64,000 nt of DNA from Serratia proteamaculans (GTDB taxonomy: Bacteria; Pseudomonadota; Gammaproteobacteria; Enterobacterales; Enterobacteriaceae), in assembly GCF_013337185.1 (NCBI RefSeq), contig NZ_SWDE01000001.1, forward strand, positions 62,001 through 126,000, in the 5' to 3' direction. The notes beneath the pieces are model-generated. The model worked only from the letters and a program-made list of their open reading frames with translations. It did not search any database and had not been told where the DNA came from. Shown here one piece after another: positions 43,304 through 53,011 of this stretch. Both the position numbers and the translations under genes were made by a program. The first letter of the stretch is position 1; each line of letters starts with the position of its first letter.

Positions 43304-43318
43304 TGAAAATATACTACG
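43304..43318. promoter_or_regulatory. Weak HexR-type box upstream of hexR
   Basis: TGAAAATATACTACG matches 12 of 15 positions of the HexR consensus and lies about 65 bp before the hexR start. It is a candidate autoregulatory site. Confidence 0.4.
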
Positions 43319-43552
43319 TGCTGGTAACCGTTGGCAGTGTCGACAGAGGGTATGCAGAGTTTTTTCATCAGAACATGACCTGTGTCTAACTTTCATAATG
43401 GTAAAAGAGCATCAAAAAAGACAGAAAATTACAGTTTTTGGTTCAGCCAGCGGCGTTTACTACCGATAGCGCTTAACACTGCAATTTTTGGGGCTTTTTT
43501 TCTACTTTTTATCCGGGTTTACTGGCCGTAGTCAAAGAGAGTACATTAGTAA

Positions 43553-43567
43553 TGTAAGAAAATTACA
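43553..43567. promoter_or_regulatory. HexR-type box upstream of zwf
   Basis: TGTAAGAAAATTACA closely matches the HexR consensus (only the sixth base departs) and lies 26 bp before the zwf ATG, where bound protein would block transcription. Confidence 0.8.
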
Positions 43568-43592
43568 AATATCCTGCAACGAGGAGATGAAC

Positions 43593-45068
43593 ATGGCGGT
43601 AACCTCTACAGCCCAGGCGTGTGACCTGGTTATTTTCGGCGCGAAAGGCGATTTGGCGCGTCGTAAGCTGTTGCCTTCCCTGTACCAGTTAGAGAAAGCC
43701 GGTCATATCCACCCGGATACCCGTATTATCGGCGTCGGCCGTGCCGAGTGGGATAAAGAAGCCTATATCAAGGTGGTCAAGGAAGCGCTTGGCACCTTTA
43801 TGAAAGAAAAACTCGATGACGAACTTTGGGCCACGCTAAGTGCGCGCCTGGATTTCTGCAACCTGGATGTGAACGACAGCAAGAATTTTGCCAAATTGGG
43901 CAAAATGCTGGACCAGAAACATCGCACCACCATCAACTACTTTGCGATGCCGCCCAGCACTTTCGGCGCGATCTGCAAAGGGTTGGGTGAAGCCAAGCTG
44001 AACCACGAGCCGGCCCGCGTAGTGATGGAAAAACCTCTCGGTACCGATCTGGCGTCTTCGCGCGTGATCAACGATCAGGTGGCGGAGTATTTCAACGAGA
44101 CTCAGGTTTACCGTATTGACCACTACCTGGGCAAAGAGACGGTATTGAACCTGCTGGCACTGCGTTTTGCCAACTCACTGTTTGCCTCCAACTGGGACAA
44201 CCGTACCATCGACTCCGTGCAAATTACCGTAGCGGAAGAGGTGGGTATTGAAGGTCGTTGGGGTTACTTTGACCAGGCCGGCCAGATGCGCGACATGATC
44301 CAGAACCACCTGTTGCAAATTCTGACCATGATCGCCATGTCACCTCCGGCGGATCTGACCACCGACCGTATTCGTGATGAGAAAGTGAAGGTACTGCGCT
44401 CACTGCGTCGTATCAATCAGACCAATGTGCGCGAAACCACGGTGCGCGGCCAATATACTGCCGGTTTTGTGCAGGGCAAAAAGGTCCCTGGCTATTTGGA
44501 AGAGGAAGGGGCGAACAAAAGCAGCAACACCGAAACCTTCGTCTCTATCCGTGTCGATATCGATAACTGGCAGTGGGCCGGCGTGCCGTTTTACCTGCGT
44601 ACCGGTAAGCGTTTGCCGACCAAATGCTCTGAAGTGGTGGTCTACTTCAAGAACCCACCGCTGAACCTGTTCAGCGATTCCTACCAGCAGCTGCCGCAGA
44701 ACAAATTGACCATTCGTCTGCAGCCGGATGAAGGCATCGAGATCCAGGTGTTGAACAAGGTTCCTGGCCTGGATCACAAGCACCGCCTGCAAACCACCAA
44801 GCTGGATCTGAGTTTCTCGGAGACCTTCAACCAGGAGCACGTGGCAGACGCCTACGAGCGCCTCTTGCTGGAGACTATGCGTGGTATCCAGGCGCTGTTT
44901 GTGCGCCGTGACGAAGTGGAGGAAGCCTGGAAGTGGGTAGACTCCATCATGGATGCGTGGAAAGCGGATAACGAAGCGCCGAAGCCGTATCAGTCCGGTA
45001 CCTGGGGTCCGGTAGCCTCGGTGGCGATGATCACCCGCGATGGCCGTTCCTGGAACGAGTTCGAATAA
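43593..45068 (+). CDS. zwf: Glucose-6-phosphate 1-dehydrogenase
   Basis: A 491-residue NADP-dependent enzyme at the head of the pentose phosphate and Entner-Doudoroff routes. The nucleotide-binding GAKGDLARRKLLPSL starts at residue 16. The substrate-site motif RIDHYLGKETV lies near residue 180, followed by KKVPGYLEEEGAN and the C-terminal RDGRSWNEFE. The ATG at 43593, six bases after GAGGAG, gives exactly the E. coli length. It is divergent from hexR, its predicted regulator. Confidence 0.97.
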   Translation: MAVTSTAQACDLVIFGAKGDLARRKLLPSLYQLEKAGHIHPDTRIIGVGRAEWDKEAYIKVVKEALGTFMKEKLDDELWATLSARLDFCNLDVNDSKNFAKLGKMLDQKHRTTINYFAMPPSTFGAICKGLGEAKLNHEPARVVMEKPLGTDLASSRVINDQVAEYFNETQVYRIDHYLGKETVLNLLALRFANSLFASNWDNRTIDSVQITVAEEVGIEGRWGYFDQAGQMRDMIQNHLLQILTMIAMSPPADLTTDRIRDEKVKVLRSLRRINQTNVRETTVRGQYTAGFVQGKKVPGYLEEEGANKSSNTETFVSIRVDIDNWQWAGVPFYLRTGKRLPTKCSEVVVYFKNPPLNLFSDSYQQLPQNKLTIRLQPDEGIEIQVLNKVPGLDHKHRLQTTKLDLSFSETFNQEHVADAYERLLLETMRGIQALFVRRDEVEEAWKWVDSIMDAWKADNEAPKPYQSGTWGPVASVAMITRDGRSWNEFE

Positions 45069-45075
45069 CGACCCG

Positions 45076-45104
45076 GCCGGCAGTTTATCTGCCGGCATTT
45101 TTTT
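45076..45104 (+). terminator. Rho-independent terminator of zwf
   Basis: GCCGGCAG/CTGCCGGC, an 8-bp stem with a 5-nt loop, followed by seven T, between zwf and eda. Confidence 0.88.
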
Positions 45105-45220
45105 GCCCGCACGACCGGGGCGCAACATCACTTGGGGTACGGCCGGACACCCGCGAGACTCCGTGGGGCCCTGTGGCAGGGGCGTGCCATTGATAACCCG
45201 TAAGTAATGGAGAAGTAACG

Positions 45221-45862
45221 ATGAAAAACTGGAAAACCAGCGCAGAACAGATCCTGACCGCCGGTCCGGTAGTTCCGGTGATTGTGATTAATAAGCTGGA
45301 ACATGCGGTGCCGCTGGCCAGGGCGCTGGTCGCCGGTGGCGTACGTGTACTGGAAGTCACTTTGCGCACCGCCTGCGCGATGGACGCGATCCGCGCTATC
45401 GCAGCTGAGGTGCCGGAGGCGATTATTGGTGCCGGTACGGTGCTTAACCCGCAGCAGTTGCAGGCAGTGACCGAAGCCGGTGCGCAATTCGCCATCAGCC
45501 CTGGCCTGACAGAAGCGCTGCTGAAAGCCGCTACCGCAGGCAGCATTCCATTGATTCCGGGTATCAGCACCGTTTCAGAGCTGATGCTGGGTTTGGATCA
45601 CGGTCTGCGTGAGTTCAAATTCTTCCCGGCTGAAGCCAACGGCGGCGTTAAGGCACTACAGGCGATCGGCGGCCCATTCCCGCAGGTACGTTTCTGCCCG
45701 ACCGGTGGCATCACCCCAAATAACTACCGTGATTATCTGGCGCTGAAAAGCGTATTGTGTATCGGTGGCTCCTGGTTGGTACCGGCCGACGCGTTGGAAA
45801 ATGGCGACTACGCGCGCATCACTGAACTGGCACGTACTGCGGTGAGTGGCGCCACGGCGTAA
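45221..45862 (+). CDS. eda: KHG/KDPG aldolase
   Basis: A 213-residue class I aldolase that splits 2-keto-3-deoxy-6-phosphogluconate into pyruvate and glyceraldehyde 3-phosphate. The Schiff-base lysine is in [12 protein letters not shown] (position 133 by length match with E. coli). The general-base Glu lies in [14 protein letters not shown] and CIGGSWLVP form the phosphate site. It follows zwf directly; edd, which lies between them in E. coli, is absent. Confidence 0.96.
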   Translation: MKNWKTSAEQILTAGPVVPVIVINKLEHAVPLARALVAGGVRVLEVTLRTACAMDAIRAIAAEVPEAIIGAGTVLNPQQLQAVTEAGAQFAISPGLTEALLKAATAGSIPLIPGISTVSELMLGLDHGLREFKFFPAEANGGVKALQAIGGPFPQVRFCPTGGITPNNYRDYLALKSVLCIGGSWLVPADALENGDYARITELARTAVSGATA

Positions 45863-45913
45863 CCCCCGCCGGGCCTGGTTTTGGCGATTATTTGGTCGGT
45901 CAAACTTAAACGA

Positions 45914-45944
45914 AGGTTCAACGACTTGTTGAGCCTTTTTTTAT
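45914..45944 (+). terminator. Rho-independent terminator of eda
   Basis: A 9-bp stem AGGTTCAAC/GTTGAGCCT with one wobble pair and a 5-nt loop, followed by seven T. Confidence 0.85.
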
Positions 45945-46126
45945 TTTTAAATTAGTTAACTTTCTTATTTATAGACTATTTTTTTACTGTTTTTGTGAAA
46001 ATGGCGGTTTGCTTTATGATTATTGCTATGGTACAACTATTGTAGTTGAAATTTTACTTGATGAGGATATTGGGCAAATCGCACCCGTGTAACAAGATTA
46101 TGTGCGACTGAGAATAGAGAATACTT

Positions 46127-46225
46127 ATGATGACAACTAATGGAATTACCCTCAGAACCTCTACTTGCCAGCTTTTCCTGTCTGCCATCCTTGCCAGTGA
46201 GCATCACTGGTGCAGCGAGCTATAG
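46127..46225 (+). CDS. Candidate leader peptide upstream of mdtJI (MdtU-like)
   Basis: A 32-codon frame, MMTTNGITLRTSTCQLFLSA followed by ILASEHHWCSEL, ends 200 bp upstream of mdtJ. E. coli mdtJI is preceded by the uORF mdtU, of about 34 codons, needed for spermidine-responsive expression. Position, length and direction fit. I cannot confirm sequence identity from memory. A modest purine-rich site (TAGAGAA) precedes the double ATG. Confidence 0.5.
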   Translation: MMTTNGITLRTSTCQLFLSAILASEHHWCSEL

Positions 46226-46425
46226 CGTCTTTCTCCCTTAACCGGTGCTGGTGACAGGCTCAGTCCTCCGTCATTACGCGTAACCGGGCAAACATTCTTA
46301 TTACGTTTGGGTCAGTTTATCCCCAGGGATCTCTGCGTCTTCAGCGCCTGTTTGCGCCTGTTTGACGAGATAAATCGGGATAAATATGCCTTAGCGTGCG
46401 TTATTCGCCGTTTGGGAGAGAAATC

Positions 46426-46794
46426 ATGATTTATTGGATCTTTTTAGGTTTGGCCATCGTCACCGAAATTATCGGTACCCTGTCAATGAAATACGCCAGC
46501 GTCAGCGGCGGCATGACCGGCCATATAGTGATGTATGTAATGATCACCGCGTCATATGTGATGCTGTCGATGGCGGTAAAACGGGTTGCCCTGGGCGTCG
46601 CTTATGCTCTGTGGGAAGGTATCGGCATCCTGTTTATTACCCTGTTTAGCGTGCTGTGGTTTGACGAACCGATCTCGGCATTGAAGGTGCTGGGTCTGGT
46701 GACGTTGATTGCCGGTATCATGTTGGTGAAGTCCGGCACCCGCAAACCACGAAAACAGGCAACTCCGCGAGGTGACAACCATGCAACAGCTTGA
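46426..46794 (+). CDS. mdtJ: Spermidine export SMR protein MdtJ
   Basis: A 122-residue small multidrug resistance family protein with four helices. It works as a heteromer with MdtI to export spermidine. The membrane glutamate is in [16 protein letters not shown] (about residue 15), and [10 protein letters not shown] is the family signature. The charged C-terminal tail lies in the cytoplasm. GGAGAG precedes the ATG. It overlaps mdtI by 14 bp. Confidence 0.94.
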
Positions 46795-47110
46795 GTTGTA
46801 CCACATTGCTTTTCTGGGGTTGGCGATCGTGCTGGAGATTATTGCCAACATTTTCCTGAAGATGTCGGACGGTTTCCGTAAAGTTTGGTTGGGTCTGCTT
46901 TCTCTGCTGTCGGTGCTGGGGGCGTTCAGTGCGCTGGCGCAGGCGGTGAAGGGGATTGATCTGTCGGTTGCCTATGCGCTGTGGGGCGGTTTCGGTATCG
47001 CCGCGACAATTGCTGCCGGCTGGATCCTGTTTGGTCAGCGATTGAACGCCAAAGGCTGGATTGGCCTGGTGCTGTTACTGGCGGGAATGGTAATCATCAA
47101 ACTGGCTTAA
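46781..47110 (+). CDS. mdtI: Spermidine export SMR protein MdtI
   Basis: A 109-residue four-helix SMR protein, the partner of Mdt[20 protein letters not shown] holds the conserved glutamate, and [22 protein letters not shown] is diagnostic. Length equals E. coli MdtI. The start lies inside the 3' end of mdtJ, so the two are translationally coupled. Confidence 0.94.
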
Positions 47111-47133
47111 TCAGCAACAAATACGAAAAAATA

Positions 47134-47166
47134 AAACCGCAGGCGTTATCGTCTGCGGTTTTTTAC
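47134..47166. terminator. Bidirectional terminator between mdtI and yoaB
   Basis: A 12-bp stem with one wobble (47134-47145 with 47150-47161) and a TTAT loop, flanked by A-rich and T-rich sequence, between convergent genes. Confidence 0.85.
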
Positions 47167-47167
47167 T

Positions 47168-47512
47168 TTACAGCGCGGCAATAATTTTGATTTCAACCTT
47201 GTACTTCGGGTTCATCAATTTGGCCTGCACGGTACAGCGCACTGGGGCACTACCGGCAACTACCCAGGCATCCCAGGCGGTATTCATCGCAGCAAAGTCA
47301 GCGCCGTCGGCCAGAAAAATGGTGGCGTCCAGCACCCGGCTTTTGTCGGAGCCTACGCGGGTCAGGATCATGTCAATCGCTGCCAGGGCGTTAGCGGTCT
47401 GCGCGGTCGCATCATCATCCAGATTTTCCGGCACGCTGGTGTAATAAACAGTGTCGTTATGAACTACGGCTTCAGACCAGCGATCGGCAGGATCAATTCG
47501 TTCAATATTCAT
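47168..47512 (-). CDS. yoaB: RidA-family protein YoaB
   Basis: A 114-residue member of the Rid (YjgF/YER057c/UK114) family. It carries YYTSVPENLDDDATAQTANALAAID and a C-terminal CTVQAKLMNPKYKVEIKIIA; the Arg of the enamine/imine-binding site precedes the final Cys (APVRCTV). The archetype RidA deaminates reactive enamines; the activity of YoaB is not established. It is divergent from yoaA, as in E. coli. Confidence 0.92.
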   Translation of the reverse strand: MNIERIDPADRWSEAVVHNDTVYYTSVPENLDDDATAQTANALAAIDMILTRVGSDKSRVLDATIFLADGADFAAMNTAWDAWVVAGSAPVRCTVQAKLMNPKYKVEIKIIAAL

Positions 47513-47645
47513 TCGGTTATCTCCATATCATAGTCGCGTGTAGGGTATCACAGCCATCGGCAGAAATACTCGACGTTAAAGTCGGTGGTAGCCGCGCGGC
47601 AGGATTGGCATAATCAACGCTGAATAATACCGGCAGAGAGATAGC

Positions 47646-49550
47646 GTGACAGACGATTTCGCAACAGACGGCGCCCTGGCGCAGGCAATCAAGGGTTTCA
47701 AACCGCGTGAAGCACAGCGGCAGATGGCGGAAGCGGTCACCGAAGCCATTAACTTCAAGCAGGAGTTGGTGGTCGAAGCGGGCACCGGCACCGGTAAAAC
47801 CTTCGCCTACCTGGCTCCGGCACTGCGGGCCGATCGCAAAGTGATTATTTCCACCGGTTCAAAAGCGCTTCAGGATCAGCTTTATGCACGCGATCTGCCC
47901 ACCGTTGCCAAGGCGCTGAACTACAAAGGCAAGATGGCGCTGTTGAAGGGGCGATCCAACTACCTGTGTCTGGAGCGTCTGGAGCAGCAGTCGATGGCCG
48001 GTGGTGAACTGGCCGGACAGGCACTGATCGACCTGGTCCATCTGCGCAAATGGTCATCAATGACCAAAGAGGGTGACATCAGCAGCTGCAGCGACGTAGC
48101 GGAAGACAGCTTCGTCTGGCCGTTGGTGACCAGCACCAACGATAACTGTCTGGGCAGCGACTGCCCGCTGTATAAAGATTGTTTTGTCGTCAAAGCCCGT
48201 CGCCGTGCCATGGATGCGGACGTGGTGGTAGTGAACCACCATTTGTTCCTGGCGGACATGGTCGTGAAAGAGGGCGGCTTTGCCGAACTGATCCCCGAGG
48301 CCGATGTGATGATCTTCGATGAAGCGCATCAGATCCCGGACATCGCCAGCCAGTATTTTGGCAAACAGCTAACCAGCCGCCAGTTGCTGGATCTGGCCAA
48401 AGATATTTCCATTGCTTACCGCACCGAAGTGCGTGACGCGGCGCAGCTCCAAAAAAGCGCCGACCGTCTCAGCCAGAGTACCCAGGATTTCCGCTTAATG
48501 CTGGGAGAGCCAGGCTTTCGCGGTAATCTGCGCGAGGTACTAAGCCAACCTAATGTGCAGCGCGCCTTGCTGTTGCTCGATGATGCGCTCGAACTCTGCT
48601 ACGACGTAGTCAAGCTGTCCCTGGGTCGTTCAGCCTTGCTGGACGCCGCCTTCGAGCGCGCTACGCTGTATCGTGCACGGCTCAAACGTTTGAAAGAAGT
48701 GACGGAACCGGGTTTCAGTTACTGGTACGAGTGCAACTCGCGCCATTTTGTTTTGGCGCTGACGCCATTGACGGTAGCCGATCGTTTCCGTGAGCTGCTG
48801 GATGAGAAACCGGGCAGTTGGATCTTCACCTCGGCAACCTTATCGGTTAATGAGCAAATGGGGCATTTTACCGATCGTCTGGGCCTGAACAAGGCCAAAA
48901 CCTTGCTGCTGGCCAGCCCGTTCGACTATGCGAAACAGGCATTGCTGTGCGTGCCGCGCTTTTTGCCGTCACCGAACCAGCCAGGTGGCGCCCGGCACTT
49001 GGCGCGTATGCTGCGGCCGTTGATTGAGGCCAATAACGGCCGCTGTTTCTTCCTCTGTACCTCGCATCAGATGATGCGTGAACTGGCGGAAGAATTCCGG
49101 GCGACCATGACCTTGCCGGTACTGTTGCAGGGGGAAACCAGTAAGGGCCAACTGTTGGCGCAATTTGTTGAATCCGGTAACGCGTTGCTGGTGGCGACCA
49201 GCAGTTTTTGGGAAGGGGTCGACGTGCGCGGCGATGCATTATCGTGCGTGATTATCGACAAGCTGCCGTTTACTTCACCCGACGATCCATTGTTGAAAGC
49301 GAGGATTGAAGATTGCCGGCTGCGCGGTGGCGATCCTTTTAACGATGTGCAACTGCCGGATGCGGTCATCACCCTGAAACAGGGCGTTGGGCGTTTGATC
49401 CGCGATACCGACGATCGCGGCGTGCTGGTGATCTGCGATAACCGTCTGGTGATGCGGCCGTATGGCGAAGTGTTCCTCAACAGCTTGCCGCCGACGCCAC
49501 GCACCCGCGATATCGCCCAGGCGATTGCCTTCCTGCAGGCGGAGCGCTAG
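47646..49550 (+). CDS. yoaA: DinG/XPD-family ATP-dependent DNA helicase YoaA
   Basis: A 634-residue superfamily 2 iron-sulfur helicase. Walker A is [13 protein letters not shown] near residue 45, the four cluster cysteines lie between CLERL and CPLYKDCFV (about 105-180), DEAH is in [11 protein letters not shown], and motif VI reads [10 protein letters not shown]. coli YoaA works with the polymerase III chi subunit in damage tolerance. The start is GTG at 47646. No convincing LexA box was found upstream. Confidence 0.94.
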   Translation: MTDDFATDGALAQAIKGFKPREAQRQMAEAVTEAINFKQELVVEAGTGTGKTFAYLAPALRADRKVIISTGSKALQDQLYARDLPTVAKALNYKGKMALLKGRSNYLCLERLEQQSMAGGELAGQALIDLVHLRKWSSMTKEGDISSCSDVAEDSFVWPLVTSTNDNCLGSDCPLYKDCFVVKARRRAMDADVVVVNHHLFLADMVVKEGGFAELIPEADVMIFDEAHQIPDIASQYFGKQLTSRQLLDLAKDISIAYRTEVRDAAQLQKSADRLSQSTQDFRLMLGEPGFRGNLREVLSQPNVQRALLLLDDALELCYDVVKLSLGRSALLDAAFERATLYRARLKRLKEVTEPGFSYWYECNSRHFVLALTPLTVADRFRELLDEKPGSWIFTSATLSVNEQMGHFTDRLGLNKAKTLLLASPFDYAKQALLCVPRFLPSPNQPGGARHLARMLRPLIEANNGRCFFLCTSHQMMRELAEEFRATMTLPVLLQGETSKGQLLAQFVESGNALLVATSSFWEGVDVRGDALSCVIIDKLPFTSPDDPLLKARIEDCRLRGGDPFNDVQLPDAVITLKQGVGRLIRDTDDRGVLVICDNRLVMRPYGEVFLNSLPPTPRTRDIAQAIAFLQAER

Positions 49551-49630
49551 CGGATAGGCGTGACCACAGGGCTGTGCTACAATGCGCGCCCTGTATGAAA
49601 AACCCTGTTTTTTTCCCGCCTGAGGTTGGC

Positions 49631-50332
49631 ATGTCCACGCGAATTTTAGCGATCGATACGGCGACGGAAGCCTGTTCCGTTGCCATCTGGAATCAAGGCG
49701 AAATCCACGCCCTGTTTGAACTGTGCCCACGTGAGCATACGCAACGCATTTTACCTATGGTGCAGCAAGTGCTGGCGGAATCCGGCGTCACTCTTAATCA
49801 ACTCGATGCTCTGGCCTTTGGTCGTGGGCCAGGGAGTTTTACCGGCGTGCGTATCGGTATCGGTATCGCGCAGGGCCTGGCGTTGGGCGCCGGCTTGCCG
49901 TTACTGGGTATCTCCACGTTGCAGACCATGGCGCAAGGTGCCTGGCGCGTCACCGGAGCAGATCGAGTGCTGGCGGCGATAGACGCGCGCATGGGTGAAG
50001 TTTACTGGGGCCAGTTTGAGCGTCAGCAAGACGGCCATTGGCTGGAAAGCGAAGGTGAGGCGGTACTTTCACCCCCGCAGGCGCTGGTGCGTGCACAAGG
50101 TCTGCAGGGGCACTGGGCGCATGTTGGCACCGGCTGGCAAACCTATCCGGATCTGGTCACCGGTTCCTCGTTAAGCTTGAGCGATGGCCAAATGCTGTTG
50201 CCACAGGCGGAAGATATGCTGCCGTTGGCGTTGCATACCTGGCAACAGGGGCAGGCCGTAGCGGTAGAAAATGCCGAGCCGACCTACCTGCGTAACGAAG
50301 TCACCTGGAAAAAATTGCCGGGGCGTGAATAG
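49631..50332 (+). CDS. tsaB: tRNA threonylcarbamoyladenosine biosynthesis protein TsaB
   Basis: A 233-residue ASKHA-fold protein and scaffold partner of TsaD in t6A37 formation on tRNA. The N-terminus [36 protein letters not shown] and [12 protein letters not shown] are typical. The ATG at 49631 has GAGG five bases upstream. It follows yoaA by 80 bp, as in E. coli. Confidence 0.95.
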   Translation: MSTRILAIDTATEACSVAIWNQGEIHALFELCPREHTQRILPMVQQVLAESGVTLNQLDALAFGRGPGSFTGVRIGIGIAQGLALGAGLPLLGISTLQTMAQGAWRVTGADRVLAAIDARMGEVYWGQFERQQDGHWLESEGEAVLSPPQALVRAQGLQGHWAHVGTGWQTYPDLVTGSSLSLSDGQMLLPQAEDMLPLALHTWQQGQAVAVENAEPTYLRNEVTWKKLPGRE

Positions 50333-50432
50333 CGCAACCTATTGTGCTTTGCTGGCGTTCGGCATATGACTGAACTGCAACTTGCTCGGTGAACTGATGT
50401 CAAAGTTACAGTTATTTCAGGAGATTGCGACG

Positions 50433-51023
50433 ATGCTAACCCGCACTGTAAGTAAAAAAATGTCGTTGCTGGCTATTGCCGGTGGCGCGCTGGTGCTGTC
50501 GGGCTGTGTTACCGTACCCGACGCAATTAAAGGCAGCACGGAAACGCCGGTGCAGCAGTTGTCCTCGGTGCAGAATGCTCCGAACCTGTTTGTGGGTGCA
50601 GAAGCCCGTTTTGGCGGCACCGTGGTGAATGTCGCCAATGAGCAGGGGCGTACGGTGTTGGAAATTGCCGCCGTGCCGCTCGATTCCGGTGCCCGGCCGA
50701 TTTTGGGCGAGCCGTCACGGGGGCGTTTGTTGGCCTCGGTTAACGGTTTCCTGGAGCCGGTAGATTTTAGAGGTCAGCTGGTTACCGTGGTGGGGCCAAT
50801 TACCGGCGTCAGAGACGGCAAGATTGGCATGACGCCGTACAAGTTTGTCACCATGAACGCTACCGGCTATAAACGTTGGCACCTTAGCCAGCAGGTGATG
50901 ATGCCGCCAGCGCCAATGGGGCCATGGGGCTGGCGTAGCGGTACCTGGGGGCCGGGCTGGGGCGTAGGCTACGGTTGGTACAACCCTGGTCCGGTACAGG
51001 TGCAAACCATAGTTACCGAGTAG
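50433..51023 (+). CDS. yeaY: Slp-family outer-membrane lipoprotein YeaY
   Basis: A 196-residue lipoprotein with lipobox LSGC near residue 25. The mature start [11 protein letters not shown], the central [18 protein letters not shown] and the [17 protein letters not shown] block match the Slp/YeaY family. The C-terminus is rich in Gly, Trp and Pro ([18 protein letters not shown]). I chose the ATG at 50433 for its AGGAG site. The role is unknown; Slp homologues are starvation-induced. Confidence 0.92.
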   Translation: MLTRTVSKKMSLLAIAGGALVLSGCVTVPDAIKGSTETPVQQLSSVQNAPNLFVGAEARFGGTVVNVANEQGRTVLEIAAVPLDSGARPILGEPSRGRLLASVNGFLEPVDFRGQLVTVVGPITGVRDGKIGMTPYKFVTMNATGYKRWHLSQQVMMPPAPMGPWGWRSGTWGPGWGVGYGWYNPGPVQVQTIVTE

Positions 51024-51050
51024 TGTTCGCGAGAAGTTAACAATTTTATT

Positions 51051-51076
51051 AGGGCGGCTCCGGCCGCCTTTTCTTT
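51051..51076 (+). terminator. Terminator of yeaY
   Basis: GGCGGC/GCCGCC with a TCCG loop, extended by A-T and G-T pairs, and followed by TTTTCTTTTT. Confidence 0.85.
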
Positions 51077-51140
51077 TTGGCGCAGGGAAACGGCGCCAAT
51101 TAGTGATGTACATCGCAACCTGAATATTGTTTAAAACTCA

Positions 51141-51157
51141 AACTGGTCTGCTGAGTT
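51141..51157. promoter_or_regulatory. FadR operator of fadD
   Basis: AACTGGTCTGCTGAGTT resembles the 17-bp FadR site, keeping the left half AACTGGTC and the GAGTT end seen at the E. coli fadD operator. It lies about 80 bp upstream of the fadD start. The fadR gene itself is at 63114-63833. Confidence 0.8.
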
Positions 51158-51233
51158 AAAATATTGTTATGGTTTAGCTGCATATTTAGGGGCTGCGATG
51201 ATGATAATGAATAATGATTTCAGGAGTAATACC

Positions 51234-52922
51234 TTGGATAAGGTTTGGTTAAAACGTTACCCGGCAGATGTTCCGGCAGAGATCGACGCCGATCGTTATT
51301 CATCTTTGGTCGAAATGTTTGAAAATGCGGTTAAGCGTTACGCGGATCAACCCGCTTTCATGAACATGGGTGAGGTCATGACCTACCGCAAGCTGGAAGA
51401 GCGCAGTCGAGCTTTTGCCGCTTACCTGCAAAATGAACTGGGTCTGCAGAAGGGTGACCGCGTTGCCCTGATGATGCCGAATCTGTTGCAGTATCCGATC
51501 GCGTTGTTTGGCATTTTGCGAGCCGGTATGGTGGTGGTCAACGTTAACCCACTGTATACGCCGCGTGAACTGGAGCACCAACTGAACGACAGCGGTGCCA
51601 GTGCCATCGTGATCGTCTCCAACTTTGCCCACACGCTGGAAAAAGTGGTGTTCAACACCCAGGTAAAACACGTGATCCTGACGCGCATGGGCGACCAGCT
51701 CTCTGCCGCGAAAGGTACGCTGGTTAACTTTGTGGTGAAATACATCAAGCGGCTGGTGCCAAAATACCATCTGCCGGCCGCCATTTCTTTCCGCAGCGCT
51801 TTGCAGCGCGGACGCCGGCTGCAGTATGTCAAACCCGATATCATCAACTCCGACCTGGCGTTCCTGCAATATACCGGTGGCACCACCGGCGTGGCGAAAG
51901 GCGCGATGCTGACGCACCGTAACATGCAGGCCAACGTGGCGCAGGCCAAAGCCGCCTACGAGCCGCTGTTCCGCGACGGTCAGGAACTGATTGTCACCGC
52001 CTTGCCGCTCTACCATATTTTTGCGTTAACGGTTAACTGCCTGCTGTTCATCGAATTAGGCGGCCGTAATCTGTTGATTACCAACCCGCGTGATATTCCG
52101 GGGTTGGTGAAGGAGCTGGGGCGCTATCCGTTCACCGCATTAAGTGGGGTGAATACCTTGTTTAATGCGCTGCTCAATAATGCCGACTTCCATCAGCTCG
52201 ATTTCTCGACGCTGCGCTTCTCGGTCGGTGGCGGCATGTCGGTACAAAAGGCGGTGGCGGACAAATGGGAGAAAACCACCGGCAAGCATCTGCTGGAAGG
52301 CTATGGCCTGACTGAATGCGCTCCCCTGGTGACCTGTAACCCGCACGATTTAAAACACTACAGCGGCAGCATCGGTCTGCCGGTGCCCTCCACCGATATT
52401 CGGCTGGTGGATGATAACGGCAATGATGTGCCGGTCGGCGAGCCGGGCGAACTGTGGGTCAAAGGGCCGCAAGTTATGTTAGGCTACTGGCAGCGGCCGG
52501 ATGCCACTGATGAAGTGTTGAAAGATGGCTGGCTCGCGACCGGCGATATAGTTACAGTGGATGACATGGGCTTTGTGCGCGTCGTCGATCGTAAAAAAGA
52601 CATGATCCTGGTTTCCGGGTTTAACGTATACCCGAACGAGATTGAAGACGTGGTCAGTCAGCACCCTAAAGTGTTGGAATGCGCGGCGATTGGCGTACCA
52701 AGTGACGTCTCCGGTGAAGCGGTCAAGATCTGCGTGGTGAAGAAAGACGCCTCGTTGACCAAAGAAGAGCTGTTGACCCATTGTCGTCGGCAGCTTACCG
52801 GGTATAAAGTGCCTAAAATTGTTGAGTTCCGCGACGAGTTGCCGAAGTCTAACGTCGGTAAAATTTTGCGGCGAGAACTGCGTGATGAGCAGAAAAAACT
52901 TGTGGCGGCCGATGCCGCCTAG
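51234..52922 (+). CDS. fadD: Long-chain acyl-CoA synthetase FadD
   Basis: A 562-residue adenylate-forming enzyme that activates fatty acids to acyl-CoA at the inner membrane, coupling uptake to beta-oxidation. The ATP motif is [14 protein letters not shown] near residue 212, with [10 protein letters not shown], the FACS signature from DGWLATGDI to DRKKDMI, and a C-terminal [13 protein letters not shown] holding the catalytic lysine. I chose the TTG at 51234 because E. coli fadD also starts with TTG, AGGAG lies upstream, and the length then agrees. An ATG at 51198 would add 12 residues. Confidence 0.95.
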   Translation: MDKVWLKRYPADVPAEIDADRYSSLVEMFENAVKRYADQPAFMNMGEVMTYRKLEERSRAFAAYLQNELGLQKGDRVALMMPNLLQYPIALFGILRAGMVVVNVNPLYTPRELEHQLNDSGASAIVIVSNFAHTLEKVVFNTQVKHVILTRMGDQLSAAKGTLVNFVVKYIKRLVPKYHLPAAISFRSALQRGRRLQYVKPDIINSDLAFLQYTGGTTGVAKGAMLTHRNMQANVAQAKAAYEPLFRDGQELIVTALPLYHIFALTVNCLLFIELGGRNLLITNPRDIPGLVKELGRYPFTALSGVNTLFNALLNNADFHQLDFSTLRFSVGGGMSVQKAVADKWEKTTGKHLLEGYGLTECAPLVTCNPHDLKHYSGSIGLPVPSTDIRLVDDNGNDVPVGEPGELWVKGPQVMLGYWQRPDATDEVLKDGWLATGDIVTVDDMGFVRVVDRKKDMILVSGFNVYPNEIEDVVSQHPKVLECAAIGVPSDVSGEAVKICVVKKDASLTKEELLTHCRRQLTGYKVPKIVEFRDELPKSNVGKILRRELRDEQKKLVAADAA

Positions 52923-52945
52923 GCTATCATCTACGCCTTACAGAT

Positions 52946-52980
52946 CAACAACGCCGGTGAATGCCGGCGTTGTTGTGTTT
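52946..52980 (+). terminator. Terminator of fadD
   Basis: A 12-bp stem (52946-52957 with 52964-52975) with a 6-nt loop, followed by TGTTT, in the short gap before rnd. Confidence 0.8.
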
Positions 52981-53011
52981 GAATCATGAAAGCGACCAAG
53001 AGAATGACGTT

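Noticed and set aside
47620-47636. CTG...CAG element before yoaA as a LexA box
   Set aside because: The spacing between CTG and CAG is 11 rather than 10 and the centre is not AT-rich alternating sequence, unlike the clear boxes at yebG and ruvAB.
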